Assembly: GCF_014337215.1 (NCBI RefSeq)
Contig: NZ_CP060635.1
Span: 1,315,501-1,379,500 of the forward strand
From: Wansuia hejianensis
GTDB taxonomy: Bacteria > Bacillota > Clostridia > Lachnospirales > Lachnospiraceae
Length of the DNA: 64,000 bases
Direction of reading: 5' to 3'
Shown here: positions 56,092 through 64,000 of the stretch, one piece after another
Layout: every line of letters starts with the position of its first letter
Position numbering within the stretch: position 1 is the stretch's first letter
Program-made: the position numbers and the translations under genes
Notes under the pieces: generated by a model
The model's input: the letters and a program-made list of their open reading frames with translations, nothing else
The model's database searches: none
Told to the model about the DNA's origin: nothing

Positions 56092-57462
56092 ATGAAAAAG
56101 CATGACAGCCGTGTCTATAATGAAAACGCAAAAAAAGCCCGGCGGAAATGGAGCCGTATCCTGGTTCAGGTATTCGTGATCCTTTTTGCTGCTCTCTTTG
56201 TCCTAGGCCTGTGTCTTCCTCTGAGGCCCAGGGAATCCGATCTGGAAAAACGAGAGCTGGCCAAATTTCCTGCCTTTTCTTTTGCCGCCCTCTGGGATGG
56301 AAGTTTCTTTGAGGACGTGAGCACCTGGTTCGCTGACACCTTCCCTTTTAGAGAACAGCTGCTCTCCGCAGAAGCAGGGGTAGAAAGCCTGTATGGCCTG
56401 AGGGGCGAAGAAATTTATGGAAAAACGGGACAGGTGGCCGACGAGATACCCACCGCCTCTGATACCGCGCCTACCGTGACGCCGGCGCCGGTCATCACCA
56501 CCACGCCGGAGCCTGCCGGTGATCCGGAGGATCTTCCCGAAGATCTGCCGGACGGTTCTATCCACAATACGCCTGAAGTTGCCGGAACTATCTATGTGGC
56601 AGACAACCGCGGATTCGAAATTTACTATTTCAACCACGGAGGCGCGGATGCCTATGCTTCCATGATCAATACCGTTAAATCAAAGGTAGGCAGCCAGGTA
56701 AACGTCTACAGCCTGCTGGCGCCCACGAATTTCGGTGTCTGTCTGGATGAGAATGTCCAAAGCTCACTGGGCGGTTCCAGCCAGAAGGATGCATTTAACT
56801 ACATCTATGGAATGCTGGATCCTTCTGTCAGACAGGTACCCGTATACGATGAACTGGTCCGCCACAATGCCGAATATCTCTACTATAACACCGACCACCA
56901 CTGGACAGCCCTGGGCGCTTATTACGCGTACCGCCAGTTTGCTCAGGTAAAAGGGATTACACCCCATGAGCTTTCCGATTATACGGAACAGGTTTATCCT
57001 GGATTTCTCGGCACCTTCTATTCTTACAGTAACCAATCGGAAGCCCTGAAGAATAACCCGGATACGGTCTATGCCTATGTGCCGATAGGGACAAATGACG
57101 CGACACTTACGAATGTCAACGGGGAGACAGTCAATTGGAATATTGTGAATGACGTGAGCGAATATGGCGCAGGTCAGAAATACAACTGTTTTATCGGCGG
57201 CGACAATCCCTACACGGAGATCAATAATCCGTCGATAACCGATGGTTCTTCCTGCGTAATCATCAAAGAATCTTACGGAAATGCCTTTGTTCCATTTTTA
57301 GTAGATCATTACCAGACAGTCTACGTGATCGACTACCGGTACTATCAGGGCAATCTGACTCAGTTTATCCAGGAGAAGGGCGTGGATGACCTGCTTTTCC
57401 TGAACAATGCCGATGCGTTGTCAGAGAGGAATTCAGAGACTATGCTGGGACTGTTCCCCTGA
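56092..57462 (+). CDS. DHHW-family secreted/membrane-anchored protein (AlgX/AlgJ-like)
   Basis: A 456-residue protein. A basic N-terminus (KKARRKWSRI) and one signal-anchor helix (LVQVFVILFAALFVLGLCLPL) are followed by ELAKFPAFSFAALWDGSFFEDVSTWFADTFPFR, a Thr/Pro linker near 125-160, and the catalytic-type motif DHHW at 268-271 (YNTDHHWTALGAYYAY); a late Ser in IIKESYGNAFVP completes an SGNH-like triad. It probably acetylates extracellular glycan with donors supplied by the MBOAT protein. GGAGG lies 6 bases ahead. Confidence 0.9.
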   Translation: MKKHDSRVYNENAKKARRKWSRILVQVFVILFAALFVLGLCLPLRPRESDLEKRELAKFPAFSFAALWDGSFFEDVSTWFADTFPFREQLLSAEAGVESLYGLRGEEIYGKTGQVADEIPTASDTAPTVTPAPVITTTPEPAGDPEDLPEDLPDGSIHNTPEVAGTIYVADNRGFEIYYFNHGGADAYASMINTVKSKVGSQVNVYSLLAPTNFGVCLDENVQSSLGGSSQKDAFNYIYGMLDPSVRQVPVYDELVRHNAEYLYYNTDHHWTALGAYYAYRQFAQVKGITPHELSDYTEQVYPGFLGTFYSYSNQSEALKNNPDTVYAYVPIGTNDATLTNVNGETVNWNIVNDVSEYGAGQKYNCFIGGDNPYTEINNPSITDGSSCVIIKESYGNAFVPFLVDHYQTVYVIDYRYYQGNLTQFIQEKGVDDLLFLNNADALSERNSETMLGLFP

Positions 57463-57496
57463 TACCGGACAGCCGGAACCAAAATGAACGATCAAT

Positions 57497-57531
57497 AAGA
57501 GGGCGAGAACATTTTATGTTTTCACCCTCTT
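57497..57531. terminator. Bidirectional terminator
   Basis: Sixteen-base arms with two G-U-compatible differences around a TTT loop, between the convergent DHHW and phnX genes. Confidence 0.75.
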
Positions 57532-57537
57532 CCCTTT

Positions 57538-58314
57538 TCAGCCTGCCGTCAGCTCATCGGCCAGCTCTTTCAATGTCTTATACACTTTGTCCGCCCCTGC
57601 TCTCTCATATACCTCCGCTACTCTTCTGCATTCAGCTTCTCTCCTTTCTTCTGTCATGCTGTTATATTCAGCTTCCGACAATCCCATTTCCGAGCTTCCC
57701 ACGATCACTCCCGCAGTCCATACCCCCGCGTTCTTTCCTTCCAGGATATCAGCTACTGTATCTCCGATCTTCAGTACCTCGCGGACATTCCGGGCGCCTA
57801 AAGCCTCCATGTTACGGAAAATCATATACGGCCAGGGGCGGCCCTTGCCCCCTGTGGAATCAGGGCTGAACCAAACGTCCGGCGCAAAGCCTTTTTTTTC
57901 GGCCGCTGTGGTGACAATTTCCATCATCCTGTCTGTATAGCCTGTTGTGGAGCCTATTGCGATTCCCTGCTCTCTCAGGCGCCCTACCGCTTCCAGCGTA
58001 TCCGGCTTCGGTTCTCCGTACAGATGAAGGATATCCAGCAGTTTTTCTTCAAATATATGAAATAGCTGCCGTACCTCCTCTTCCCCGGGCAGTTTTCCAT
58101 GGGCCTGCTGCCAGGCTTTTGCAATCCGCTCCATACCGAGCATTGTCCGGATGTGATCTATCTTCAGCATCCCCATGGGCTTTCTCACCTCTTCTATAGT
58201 AGGAACCACGCCATATTCCTTAAAAATCTCCATGAATGCCCGAACCGGGGCAAAGCAGCCGTAGTCTACTGTTGTGCCCGCCCAGTCAAAGATAACTGTT
58301 TTTATTTCACGCAT
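57538..58314 (-). CDS. phnX: Phosphonoacetaldehyde hydrolase
   Basis: A 258-residue HAD enzyme that splits phosphonoacetaldehyde to acetaldehyde and phosphate. The HAD nucleophile is in FDWAGTTVDYG, the Schiff-base Lys in PMGMLKIDHI, and IGSTTGYT and KIGDTVADILEGKNAG complete the fold. Its start overlaps phnW by 8 bp. It is the last step of 2-aminoethylphosphonate breakdown. Confidence 0.96.
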   Translation of the reverse strand: MREIKTVIFDWAGTTVDYGCFAPVRAFMEIFKEYGVVPTIEEVRKPMGMLKIDHIRTMLGMERIAKAWQQAHGKLPGEEEVRQLFHIFEEKLLDILHLYGEPKPDTLEAVGRLREQGIAIGSTTGYTDRMMEIVTTAAEKKGFAPDVWFSPDSTGGKGRPWPYMIFRNMEALGARNVREVLKIGDTVADILEGKNAGVWTAGVIVGSSEMGLSEAEYNSMTEERREAECRRVAEVYERAGADKVYKTLKELADELTAG

Positions 58315-59407
58315 GCTCCTGTTCCTCCAGAAATTCCTTCATGATCTCATACAGCTTTTCAATATCGTCCGGATAAATTTCTCCGATGTTACCGATCCGG
58401 AAGGTTTCAGCCTCTGTGACCTTGCCCGGATAAATCGCGTATCCACGGTCTTTGACATAATGATACATGGCCCCGAAGGAGAATTTTTTATTTTCCGGAT
58501 AGTAGAAGGTTGTAATAATCGGGCCCTGATGACTCCCTTCTATGTATGGATGGATTCCCAGTTCCTCCATCCTCCGGATCAGCAGACGGTTATTTTCGGA
58601 ATAACGCCTTTCCCTGGCTGGAATCCCTCCTTCTTCCTCCAATTCCTTCAATGCTTTCGCAAAAGCCAGCACCACATGGGTGGGGGAGGTAAAACGCCAT
58701 TTTCCATCCACGTCCATAGTTTTCCACTGGTCATACAGATCCAGTGAGAGGCTGCGCGCATTACCCGCGCTGGCCAGGAGCAGGCTTTTCCTCGCTATGA
58801 TAAAGGAGAACCCGGGAACCCCCTGGATACACTTATTGGCACTGCTGACCAGAAAATCTATCCCCCATTCCGCCACCGGAATATCTATGCCGCCAAAGCT
58901 GCTCATGGCATCTACAATGAATACCCGGTTTCGTTCCTTTACAGCTTTCCCCACAGCTTCTATATCGTTCAAAATTCCCGACGTTGTCTCGCTATGTACC
59001 ATAGAGACATGGGTGATCGCCGGATCTGAATCCAGCCACCCGGCAATGACAGAAGCTTCTGGCACCCGGTCAAAGCGTTCCCTGTAAATTTCATGGGGAA
59101 TGCCCGCATGTTCCGCGATCTCCCCCATCCTGCCGCCATAGGCCCCGTTCGCCACGACCAGAAGCTTATCCTCCGGACCCGTCACACTGGTCAGGACAGA
59201 CTCTACCCCGAAGGTTCCGCTTCCCTGCATCAGGACCGCGGTATATTCCTCATCCGTCACATGAGCCAGCTTCAGGAGATTTCTGCGGATTTCCTGAGTG
59301 ATTTCTTTATAGTCCTCATCCCAGGTACAATGATCAAACATCATTTCCCGCTTTACAGAATCAGTAGTCGTGAGAGGACCTGGCGTCAGTAATTTATAAT
59401 CTTTCAT
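58307..59407 (-). CDS. phnW: 2-aminoethylphosphonate-pyruvate transaminase
   Basis: A 366-residue class V aminotransferase. LLTPGPLTTTDSVKREM opens it, DAMSSFGGIDIP and VSSANKCIQGVPGFSF (PLP-binding Lys) are diagnostic. It converts 2-aminoethylphosphonate and pyruvate to phosphonoacetaldehyde and alanine. AAGGAG 8 bases ahead favours the ATG used over a GTG three codons earlier. It follows the transporter genes and precedes phnX. Confidence 0.96.
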   Translation of the reverse strand: MKDYKLLTPGPLTTTDSVKREMMFDHCTWDEDYKEITQEIRRNLLKLAHVTDEEYTAVLMQGSGTFGVESVLTSVTGPEDKLLVVANGAYGGRMGEIAEHAGIPHEIYRERFDRVPEASVIAGWLDSDPAITHVSMVHSETTSGILNDIEAVGKAVKERNRVFIVDAMSSFGGIDIPVAEWGIDFLVSSANKCIQGVPGFSFIIARKSLLLASAGNARSLSLDLYDQWKTMDVDGKWRFTSPTHVVLAFAKALKELEEEGGIPARERRYSENNRLLIRRMEELGIHPYIEGSHQGPIITTFYYPENKKFSFGAMYHYVKDRGYAIYPGKVTEAETFRIGNIGEIYPDDIEKLYEIMKEFLEEQEHA

Positions 59408-59423
59408 TACGATCACTCCTTTT

Positions 59424-62078
59424 CTATTTACATTCTTCCGAAAGTTCCTGGTGTTTCTTCAGAAGCTCCACTGTCAGCGGTTCACTGAAGCTCTTAGGAT
59501 TTCCTGACTGGTTGGCGCTGTCGGTTTTCTCTCCCTCATACAGCGCTACCGGATAATAAGACTGCAACTCCTCTCTGCCGTTCTGTATGATGCAGGCTGC
59601 CATTTCCATGGCCTTTCCATTTGTCTTATCTCCTTTATCTACGACTGCAACTGACTCTGTAAGGGTAAAATTACCCTCCACGGGATCCGCATAGTCAATG
59701 GGAAGCCCTTTTGCTTTATCGGCCACAGCCTGCTGGCGAAGCCCGAACCCGACAGCCACCTCCCCGGCGCGAACCTTCTTCAGAGGCGCAGAACCGGAAT
59801 CCTCTATATGATCTCCCGCATTTTTATAGATCCCCTTCAGGATCTCTTTGGCTCCATCCTCTCCATACTCCGAGATCAACCCCTGGATCAGCAGCCAGGC
59901 CGTGGAAGAGGAGGCAACATCCGTCACTGACAGAAAGTCTTCATAGACCGGGTCCGCCAGGCTCTTCAGAGATTCGGGCATCGGGAGACTGTTCTCCTGA
60001 AGCATTTCCGTATTCACCAGGATGGTTCCCTCCTGCGCGGTAATCGGTGCACAATAGGATGGGAATTCATCCAGCGTATTTACGTCAAAATCCAGGTCCA
60101 GAAACATCTGGTTCAGTTCCTGGGCGCTGTCCACATAGAAGGTGCTCATCGTCACGAGATCTGCTTCTATTTTACTGCCCTCGGCCAGAAGCTTTCCTCC
60201 CAGCTCAGAGGTTCCAAAGGTTTGGAACAGGTATTGGTCCTTGAAGCCATGATTGTCCAGGGCATTCTTCATGGCAGTTACCGCTTCATCGTCAGCGTTG
60301 GAATAGATGACAACCTTGCCTGAATCCGCACTGCCCCCGCAGCCGGAAAGCCCGGCCACTCCGGCTCCCAGAATCACCGCCAGCGTTACCATAGCTGCTC
60401 GTTTCCATACACTCTTTTTACTGTTTTTCATTTTAACTGCTTTCTCCTTTTTATGGTTTTTATTCGCAAGCTTTTGAAATATGCCTTTACATACCAGATT
60501 CGTGAATAGAATCAGCAGGGATAATACGAATATCTCATTATATTTATTAAAATACTGCAATTCCTTAATTTTGGTGGTGATGACCATCGTTCTGGCCCCT
60601 GCCAGGAAAATAACTGCGCTGACTGTCACCATGGCATTCACAAAGAAATAGCTGAACACCTCTATCAGCGTAGCAAAAGCATTGGGAGTCACCACCCGGA
60701 GGATTGTTTTCACCCAGCTATCCCCCATCAGCATTGCCGTCGTTTCCCAGGACGCATTCATTTTGGACAGAGAATTCTTCATCATCAGATACGGAGTGGA
60801 AAAAAAATGTACCGTATTACAGATAATCAGAATCAGGAATGTATTCTGAAGAGGGCTCCCCGAAAAACAAAACAGATACGCCAGGCCGATCACCATTCCG
60901 GGGATGGTATTGGTGACCAGCGCGATCCCTTCTATAATATTTTTCATAACCGGAGGCACCTTGCTTCTGGCCGTAATCAGCGCCGCCCCATAAGCCATCA
61001 GCGTTCCGGCCAGGGCGGTAGCCGCCGCCACCAGAATCGAATTGACATATACCCCTGACAGACTGCTGTCTGCAAACACCGCCCGAACATGTTCCAGCGT
61101 AAAGCTGACCTGATAGGGCCAGTCCGATACAAAAGGCACAACAAAGATCACAGCAAAGACCGCGAGCACGCACAGGAGGATCAGGCCGCTGGCTGCCCCG
61201 AATACTGCATCCCGTCCTCTGCTTCTCTTCAATTCAATCGCAGAGATCCTGTTGTATCTCACATTATACTTTTCCAAAATGTGCAGCACCGCAATGCTCA
61301 CGACAGAGGGGATAAGCATGACCAGAGCCACCACCGCCCCATTTCCAAAATCGGGAATGCTGCCCAACATCTCATTATAAAGAACTCCGGCCACCACATT
61401 GAATTTTCCCCCCACCGAGGCGGGGATTCCAAAATCCGTAAAACTCAGGAAAAAGGCTTGAATAAAGGATGCTGCCAGCGTCCCTGCCAGCGAGCGCAGA
61501 ACTGTCATCCGAAAGGTCCGGAATCCGCTGTCCCCCATGAGTCTTGATACGATCACATATTTTTTATCAATATAACCCATCGTATTGTTCAACAGCATGA
61601 AGGAAATAGGCAGTGTGTAGATCACATAACCCAGCAGAAGCCCGTTAAATCCGTAAATATTAAAAATCTGGCGCCCGAACAGCCGGGTCAGCAGCCCCTG
61701 CTTGCCGAATGAATAAATGATGGCAAAGCCATAGGTGATGGTGGGCAGGAGCATGGGCAGTACCGCGGCTCCCCGCAGGAAAGATTTATATCTGTTTCCT
61801 ACGTTTGTATAATGGATCGTGTAGGCAAGCACAAAGGCCAGGCCAGTCGTAATCAGAGCGCTGGCGGAGGAAACCAGAAAGCTGTTCCCCAGCGCGTTCA
61901 GAAATCCCCGGCCGCCCAAAACTTCTCCATAGTTCTGCAGGGTTACTCCCGTTCCCTGACCGGAAGCAAAAGATTTCAGCAGGAGCTGCACCACCGGTGC
62001 GGCCAGAAACATCAGGAATAATGCTGCCAGGACCCAGAATATCACTTTAATTTCTGTCTGTTTTTTACTTTTCATCAT
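59424..62078 (-). CDS. Phosphonate-type ABC permease fused to its substrate-binding lipoprotein
   Basis: An 884-residue continuous frame. Residues 1-540 are a double-length FbpB/PhnUV-like permease with about twelve helices. At 550 an ATG (60431) starts MKNSKKSVWKRAAMVTLAV, a full lipoprotein signal with lipobox SGC at Cys580, followed by an extracellular binding protein (VVIYSNADDEAVTAMKNAL, TFGTSELGGKLLAEG, AVGFGLRQQAVADKAKGLPIDYADPVEG). AAGGAG lies 12 bases before that ATG, so separate internal initiation is possible. There is no stop between the halves. With the ATPase it imports 2-aminoethylphosphonate. Confidence 0.88.
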   Translation of the reverse strand: MMKSKKQTEIKVIFWVLAALFLMFLAAPVVQLLLKSFASGQGTGVTLQNYGEVLGGRGFLNALGNSFLVSSASALITTGLAFVLAYTIHYTNVGNRYKSFLRGAAVLPMLLPTITYGFAIIYSFGKQGLLTRLFGRQIFNIYGFNGLLLGYVIYTLPISFMLLNNTMGYIDKKYVIVSRLMGDSGFRTFRMTVLRSLAGTLAASFIQAFFLSFTDFGIPASVGGKFNVVAGVLYNEMLGSIPDFGNGAVVALVMLIPSVVSIAVLHILEKYNVRYNRISAIELKRSRGRDAVFGAASGLILLCVLAVFAVIFVVPFVSDWPYQVSFTLEHVRAVFADSSLSGVYVNSILVAAATALAGTLMAYGAALITARSKVPPVMKNIIEGIALVTNTIPGMVIGLAYLFCFSGSPLQNTFLILIICNTVHFFSTPYLMMKNSLSKMNASWETTAMLMGDSWVKTILRVVTPNAFATLIEVFSYFFVNAMVTVSAVIFLAGARTMVITTKIKELQYFNKYNEIFVLSLLILFTNLVCKGIFQKLANKNHKKEKAVKMKNSKKSVWKRAAMVTLAVILGAGVAGLSGCGGSADSGKVVIYSNADDEAVTAMKNALDNHGFKDQYLFQTFGTSELGGKLLAEGSKIEADLVTMSTFYVDSAQELNQMFLDLDFDVNTLDEFPSYCAPITAQEGTILVNTEMLQENSLPMPESLKSLADPVYEDFLSVTDVASSSTAWLLIQGLISEYGEDGAKEILKGIYKNAGDHIEDSGSAPLKKVRAGEVAVGFGLRQQAVADKAKGLPIDYADPVEGNFTLTESVAVVDKGDKTNGKAMEMAACIIQNGREELQSYYPVALYEGEKTDSANQSGNPKSFSEPLTVELLKKHQELSEECK

Positions 62079-62085
62079 TCTGCCC

Positions 62086-62853
62086 TCATGATACCTGTAC
62101 GTTCGGGCAGCCTGCGCCGAACAGGGCGAAGATATTATTCTTTTTAATTTCCAGCTGATTCAGTATAAACTTTTTCACAAACTCGTTGCCTGGCTTCTCT
62201 ATGATATCCCCAGGTCTTCCAAACTGGGCAATTGCCCCCTCGTTCACGATCATCACCCGGTCCGACAGCGTTAAAGCCTCTTCCGGGTCATGTGTCACGA
62301 TAATCGTAGTGAGATGATACTCCTGGGCGATGGCCCGTATCCGGTCTTTGATTGATTCCTTGATTACCCCGTCCAGAGCACTCAGGGGCTCATCCAATAA
62401 CAGAATCCTGGGCTTCATGACCATGGTTCTGGCCAAAGCTACCCTCTGCTTCTGTCCGCCGGAAAGCTGATCGATCCTTTTCTTCAGATGCTCCTGCAGC
62501 CCCAGAAGCCCGATCAGCTCATCCACCTCTTTCTTCGTTGAAATGGATGGCCGGTTCTTCAGTCCATAGGTTATATTCTGATAGACATTCAGGTTCGGAA
62601 ACAGGGCATAATCCTGAAAAACGATGTTGAATCCCCGCTTTTCCATGGGGACTTCTGTGATATCCTCGCCGTTGAAATACAGCTTACCGGCATCAATCTC
62701 TGTAATCCCCAATATCAGGTTCAGAAGCGTAGTTTTTCCGCATCCGGACGGACCGAGAATGGATACAATTTCACCGTCCTCAATTTCCAGGTTGATATGT
62801 TCCAAAATCGTCACTCCGTCGTAAGCTTTTTTAACATTTTCTAATTTCAGCAT
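62086..62853 (-). CDS. ABC transporter ATP-binding protein, phosphonate operon
   Basis: A 255-residue import ATPase: Walker A GPSGCGKTT, Q-loop VFQDYALFPNLNVYQN, signature LSGGQKQRVALART, Walker B ILLLDEPLSALD, switch THDPEEALTLSDR. It resembles PhnT/PotA/FbpC ATPases and has only a short tail (about 20 residues) after the ABC domain. First gene of the 2-aminoethylphosphonate operon, behind a TTGTTT/TATAAT promoter. Confidence 0.92.
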   Translation of the reverse strand: MLKLENVKKAYDGVTILEHINLEIEDGEIVSILGPSGCGKTTLLNLILGITEIDAGKLYFNGEDITEVPMEKRGFNIVFQDYALFPNLNVYQNITYGLKNRPSISTKKEVDELIGLLGLQEHLKKRIDQLSGGQKQRVALARTMVMKPRILLLDEPLSALDGVIKESIKDRIRAIAQEYHLTTIIVTHDPEEALTLSDRVMIVNEGAIAQFGRPGDIIEKPGNEFVKKFILNQLEIKKNNIFALFGAGCPNVQVS

Positions 62854-62919
62854 ACTTAAAATCTCCTCATTCTCTGCGGTATGCGCAGGTCCAAAAGCGC
62901 CTTTTTATGAGACGGCCTC

Positions 62920-62948
62920 ATTATAGCAAGCGCCATTTTAGAAAACAA
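62920..62948 (-). promoter_or_regulatory. Promoter of the aminoethylphosphonate operon
   Basis: Minus strand TTGTTT, 17 bp, TATAAT, with an AACAAA/TTTGTT inverted repeat just upstream of and into the -35, a possible regulator site. Confidence 0.6.
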
Positions 62949-62992
62949 CAAAATCAATTTCAACTCTTTGTTAGCTCACTGTAAAATCCCAT

Positions 62993-63020
62993 AAAAAAAC
63001 CGTGTAGTAAATCTACACAG
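62993..63020 (-). terminator. Terminator after the RpiR-type gene
   Basis: GTGTAG/CTACAC arms around 5 bases, followed on the minus strand by TTTTTTT. Confidence 0.75.
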
Positions 63021-63029
63021 TTTCCGTTT

Positions 63030-63899
63030 TCATTCATAAGCCTTATCCCTGATTACCCTGCTGCTCTTGTCCAGCCGGCCCGCATACCTGTTGTAATCCG
63101 ACGCCAGTAGCCCCATATAGATCATGTCCACCAGCAGCAGCTGCGTCGTCCTGGAGAAGATGGCGTCCCCGTAAAACAGCTGTTCCTGAGAAGTGCAAAG
63201 AAGAAGATCTGCATACCTGCTGATGAGCGAGTCTTTAAAATTTGTCAGTACGATGGTCACCGCACCGCTTTTTTTAGCCGCTTTCATCACGTCCACCGTA
63301 TCTCTTGAACATCCCGAGTAGGAAATACCAATTGCCGCATCCCTCCCGGTCAAATTGCTGGCGCTGATCCTCTGGTGGTAATAATCGTCAAAATGGCGGC
63401 AGTTAAGCCCCAGATACAAGAGCTTCGTCAGCAAATCACGAGCCGTCACATTGGAATTCTCCACACTGTAAATATCTATGAGTCTGGCGCAGTTCAGCGT
63501 TTCAATGATTTTTTCATAGGTTTTCAGGGAAATGCTTTTCAGGTTATCCTCCATGATTTTGGAAGTCGTCCTGACTATTTTCCCTGGAATCTCCGACAGC
63601 TTCTCTCCTCCGGTCAGCGAATACCCGTACATGGGCTCCACCGTCCCCTGTTCTTCTGTATTCCTGCGAGCCTCCTCTGCCACCAGCGCATACCGGAACT
63701 CCCGGTAGCCGCCATATCCGATCGCCTTTACCATCCTCAGGACCGTGGGCTGGCTCACACCGGAATATTCTGCGAGCCGGTCCAGCGGCAGCTCCGCTAG
63801 ACGGTTCAAATGCTCCAGAATATAATCTGCGGCTATTTTTTCAGATTTTCTCAGATCTCCGTACTTTTCTTCAATCCGCAGCGCAATTCCATTTCTCAT
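63030..63899 (-). CDS. MurR/RpiR-family transcriptional regulator
   Basis: A 289-residue regulator. The N-terminal HTH_6 domain (KSEKIAADYILEHLNRLAELPLDRLAEYSGVSQPTVLRMVKAIGYGGYREFRYAL) is followed by a SIS sugar-phosphate-binding domain (ARLIDIYSVENSNVTARDLLTKL, GISYSGCSRDTVDVMKAAKKSGAVTIVLTN). Such proteins sense phosphorylated sugars or related small phosphates. It lies directly upstream of the phosphonate operon but has its own terminator. The start may be the ATG used or one six codons earlier; GGGGGA 7 bases ahead favours the former. Confidence 0.88.
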   Translation of the reverse strand: MRNGIALRIEEKYGDLRKSEKIAADYILEHLNRLAELPLDRLAEYSGVSQPTVLRMVKAIGYGGYREFRYALVAEEARRNTEEQGTVEPMYGYSLTGGEKLSEIPGKIVRTTSKIMEDNLKSISLKTYEKIIETLNCARLIDIYSVENSNVTARDLLTKLLYLGLNCRHFDDYYHQRISASNLTGRDAAIGISYSGCSRDTVDVMKAAKKSGAVTIVLTNFKDSLISRYADLLLCTSQEQLFYGDAIFSRTTQLLLVDMIYMGLLASDYNRYAGRLDKSSRVIRDKAYE

Positions 63900-63917
63900 C
63901 CCTCTGTCCCCCGGCAT

Positions 63918-64000
63918 GTAAGTTTTCTACAAAATACCCCGGCTAATCAGCCGTCTGAAACGGCTGCGCCTCTTGGTTTCCCCGGCATCCAACTACGTTA
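63918..64000. other. Right edge, no gene seen
   Basis: CGGCT...AGCCG and AGCCGT...AACGGCT alternative hairpins near 63948-63966 are the only structure; no coding frame is supported in the visible part. Confidence 0.4.

Noticed and set aside
1..64000. tRNA or rRNA genes
   Set aside because: No cloverleaf-like sequence with CCA-type end or rRNA-like stretch was noticed in intergenic regions; a covariance search would be needed to exclude completely.

Overview
This 64 kb window looks like chromosome from an anaerobic Clostridia member, most likely Lachnospiraceae. The evidence is the SCIFF peptide and its radical-SAM maturase next to secDF, a FabK/FabT/FabH-type fatty acid cluster, HemZ, a fused SecDF, strong AGGAGG ribosome binding sites, frequent TTG and GTG starts, and TTGACA/TATAAT promoters. 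Most of the window is GC-moderate with tightly packed minus-strand operons. The stretch from about 37.4 to 42.0 kb is clearly richer in A+T. No rRNA, tRNA or CRISPR array was seen.

Layout. 0-1.8 kb: a GntR(YtrA)-ABC ATPase-permease operon that runs off the left edge, with a palindromic operator. 2.1-3.9 kb: azlCD amino-acid exporter and a D-lyxose isomerase. 4.0-18.5 kb: a long housekeeping run, read right to left: scfA-scfB (SCIFF RiPP), secDF, recJ, apt, relA, a metallo-hydrolase, hemZ, an HD-GYP protein, hisS, aspS. 18.5-20.6 kb: structured repeats in the scfA leader, a small membrane protein and a Thr/Pro-rich surface protein. 20.9-26.0 kb: a ketopantoate-reductase-like protein, PAP2 phosphatase, 8-oxoguanine glycosylase, a membrane protein, galE and aroE.

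26.1-29.7 kb is a plus-strand redox operon: flavin disulfide oxidoreductase, TlpA-like lipoprotein, a 48-residue CXXC membrane peptide, a NapH-like Fe-S membrane protein and an Rrf2 regulator. It has a near-ideal promoter overlapped by a perfect inverted repeat. 29.7-31.3 kb holds a macrodomain and class-M sirtuin pair. 31.4-37.2 kb holds HxlR and MerR regulators with recognisable operators, a pyridoxamine-oxidase-like flavoprotein, an isolated RsmH and a short UvrA paralogue with a structured leader.

37.4-43.4 kb appears to be the remnant of an integrative element at the 3' end of rlmD (rumA). It contains a complete rlmD, a displaced second rlmD 3' end, and between them RhuM, an ImmA/IrrE protease, an XRE repressor with a symmetric divergent control region, a DUF3892 protein, a 41-residue lysine-rich peptide and a 65-residue CXXC protein. 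No integrase was seen. Just beyond lie an fpg gene and a small coupled gene, each broken by one in-frame stop.

43.4-54.3 kb: an ArsP_2-type transporter, then the fatty-acid cluster fabH-fabK-fabD-fabG-fabF-accB-fabZ-accC-accDA with fabT at its far end. There is no acpP, accD and accA are fused, and a dispersed hairpin repeat supplies the last codons of accB. 54.4-57.5 kb: a plus-strand MBOAT/DHHW acyltransferase pair. 57.5-63.9 kb: a 2-aminoethylphosphonate operon (ABC ATPase, a permease joined to its binding protein, phnW, phnX) with an RpiR-type regulator upstream.

The best candidates for undescribed biology are the XRE-controlled DUF3892/basic-peptide module in the rlmD island, the redox operon with its tiny CXXC membrane peptide, the permease/binding-protein fusion, and the repeat-rich leader of scfA.
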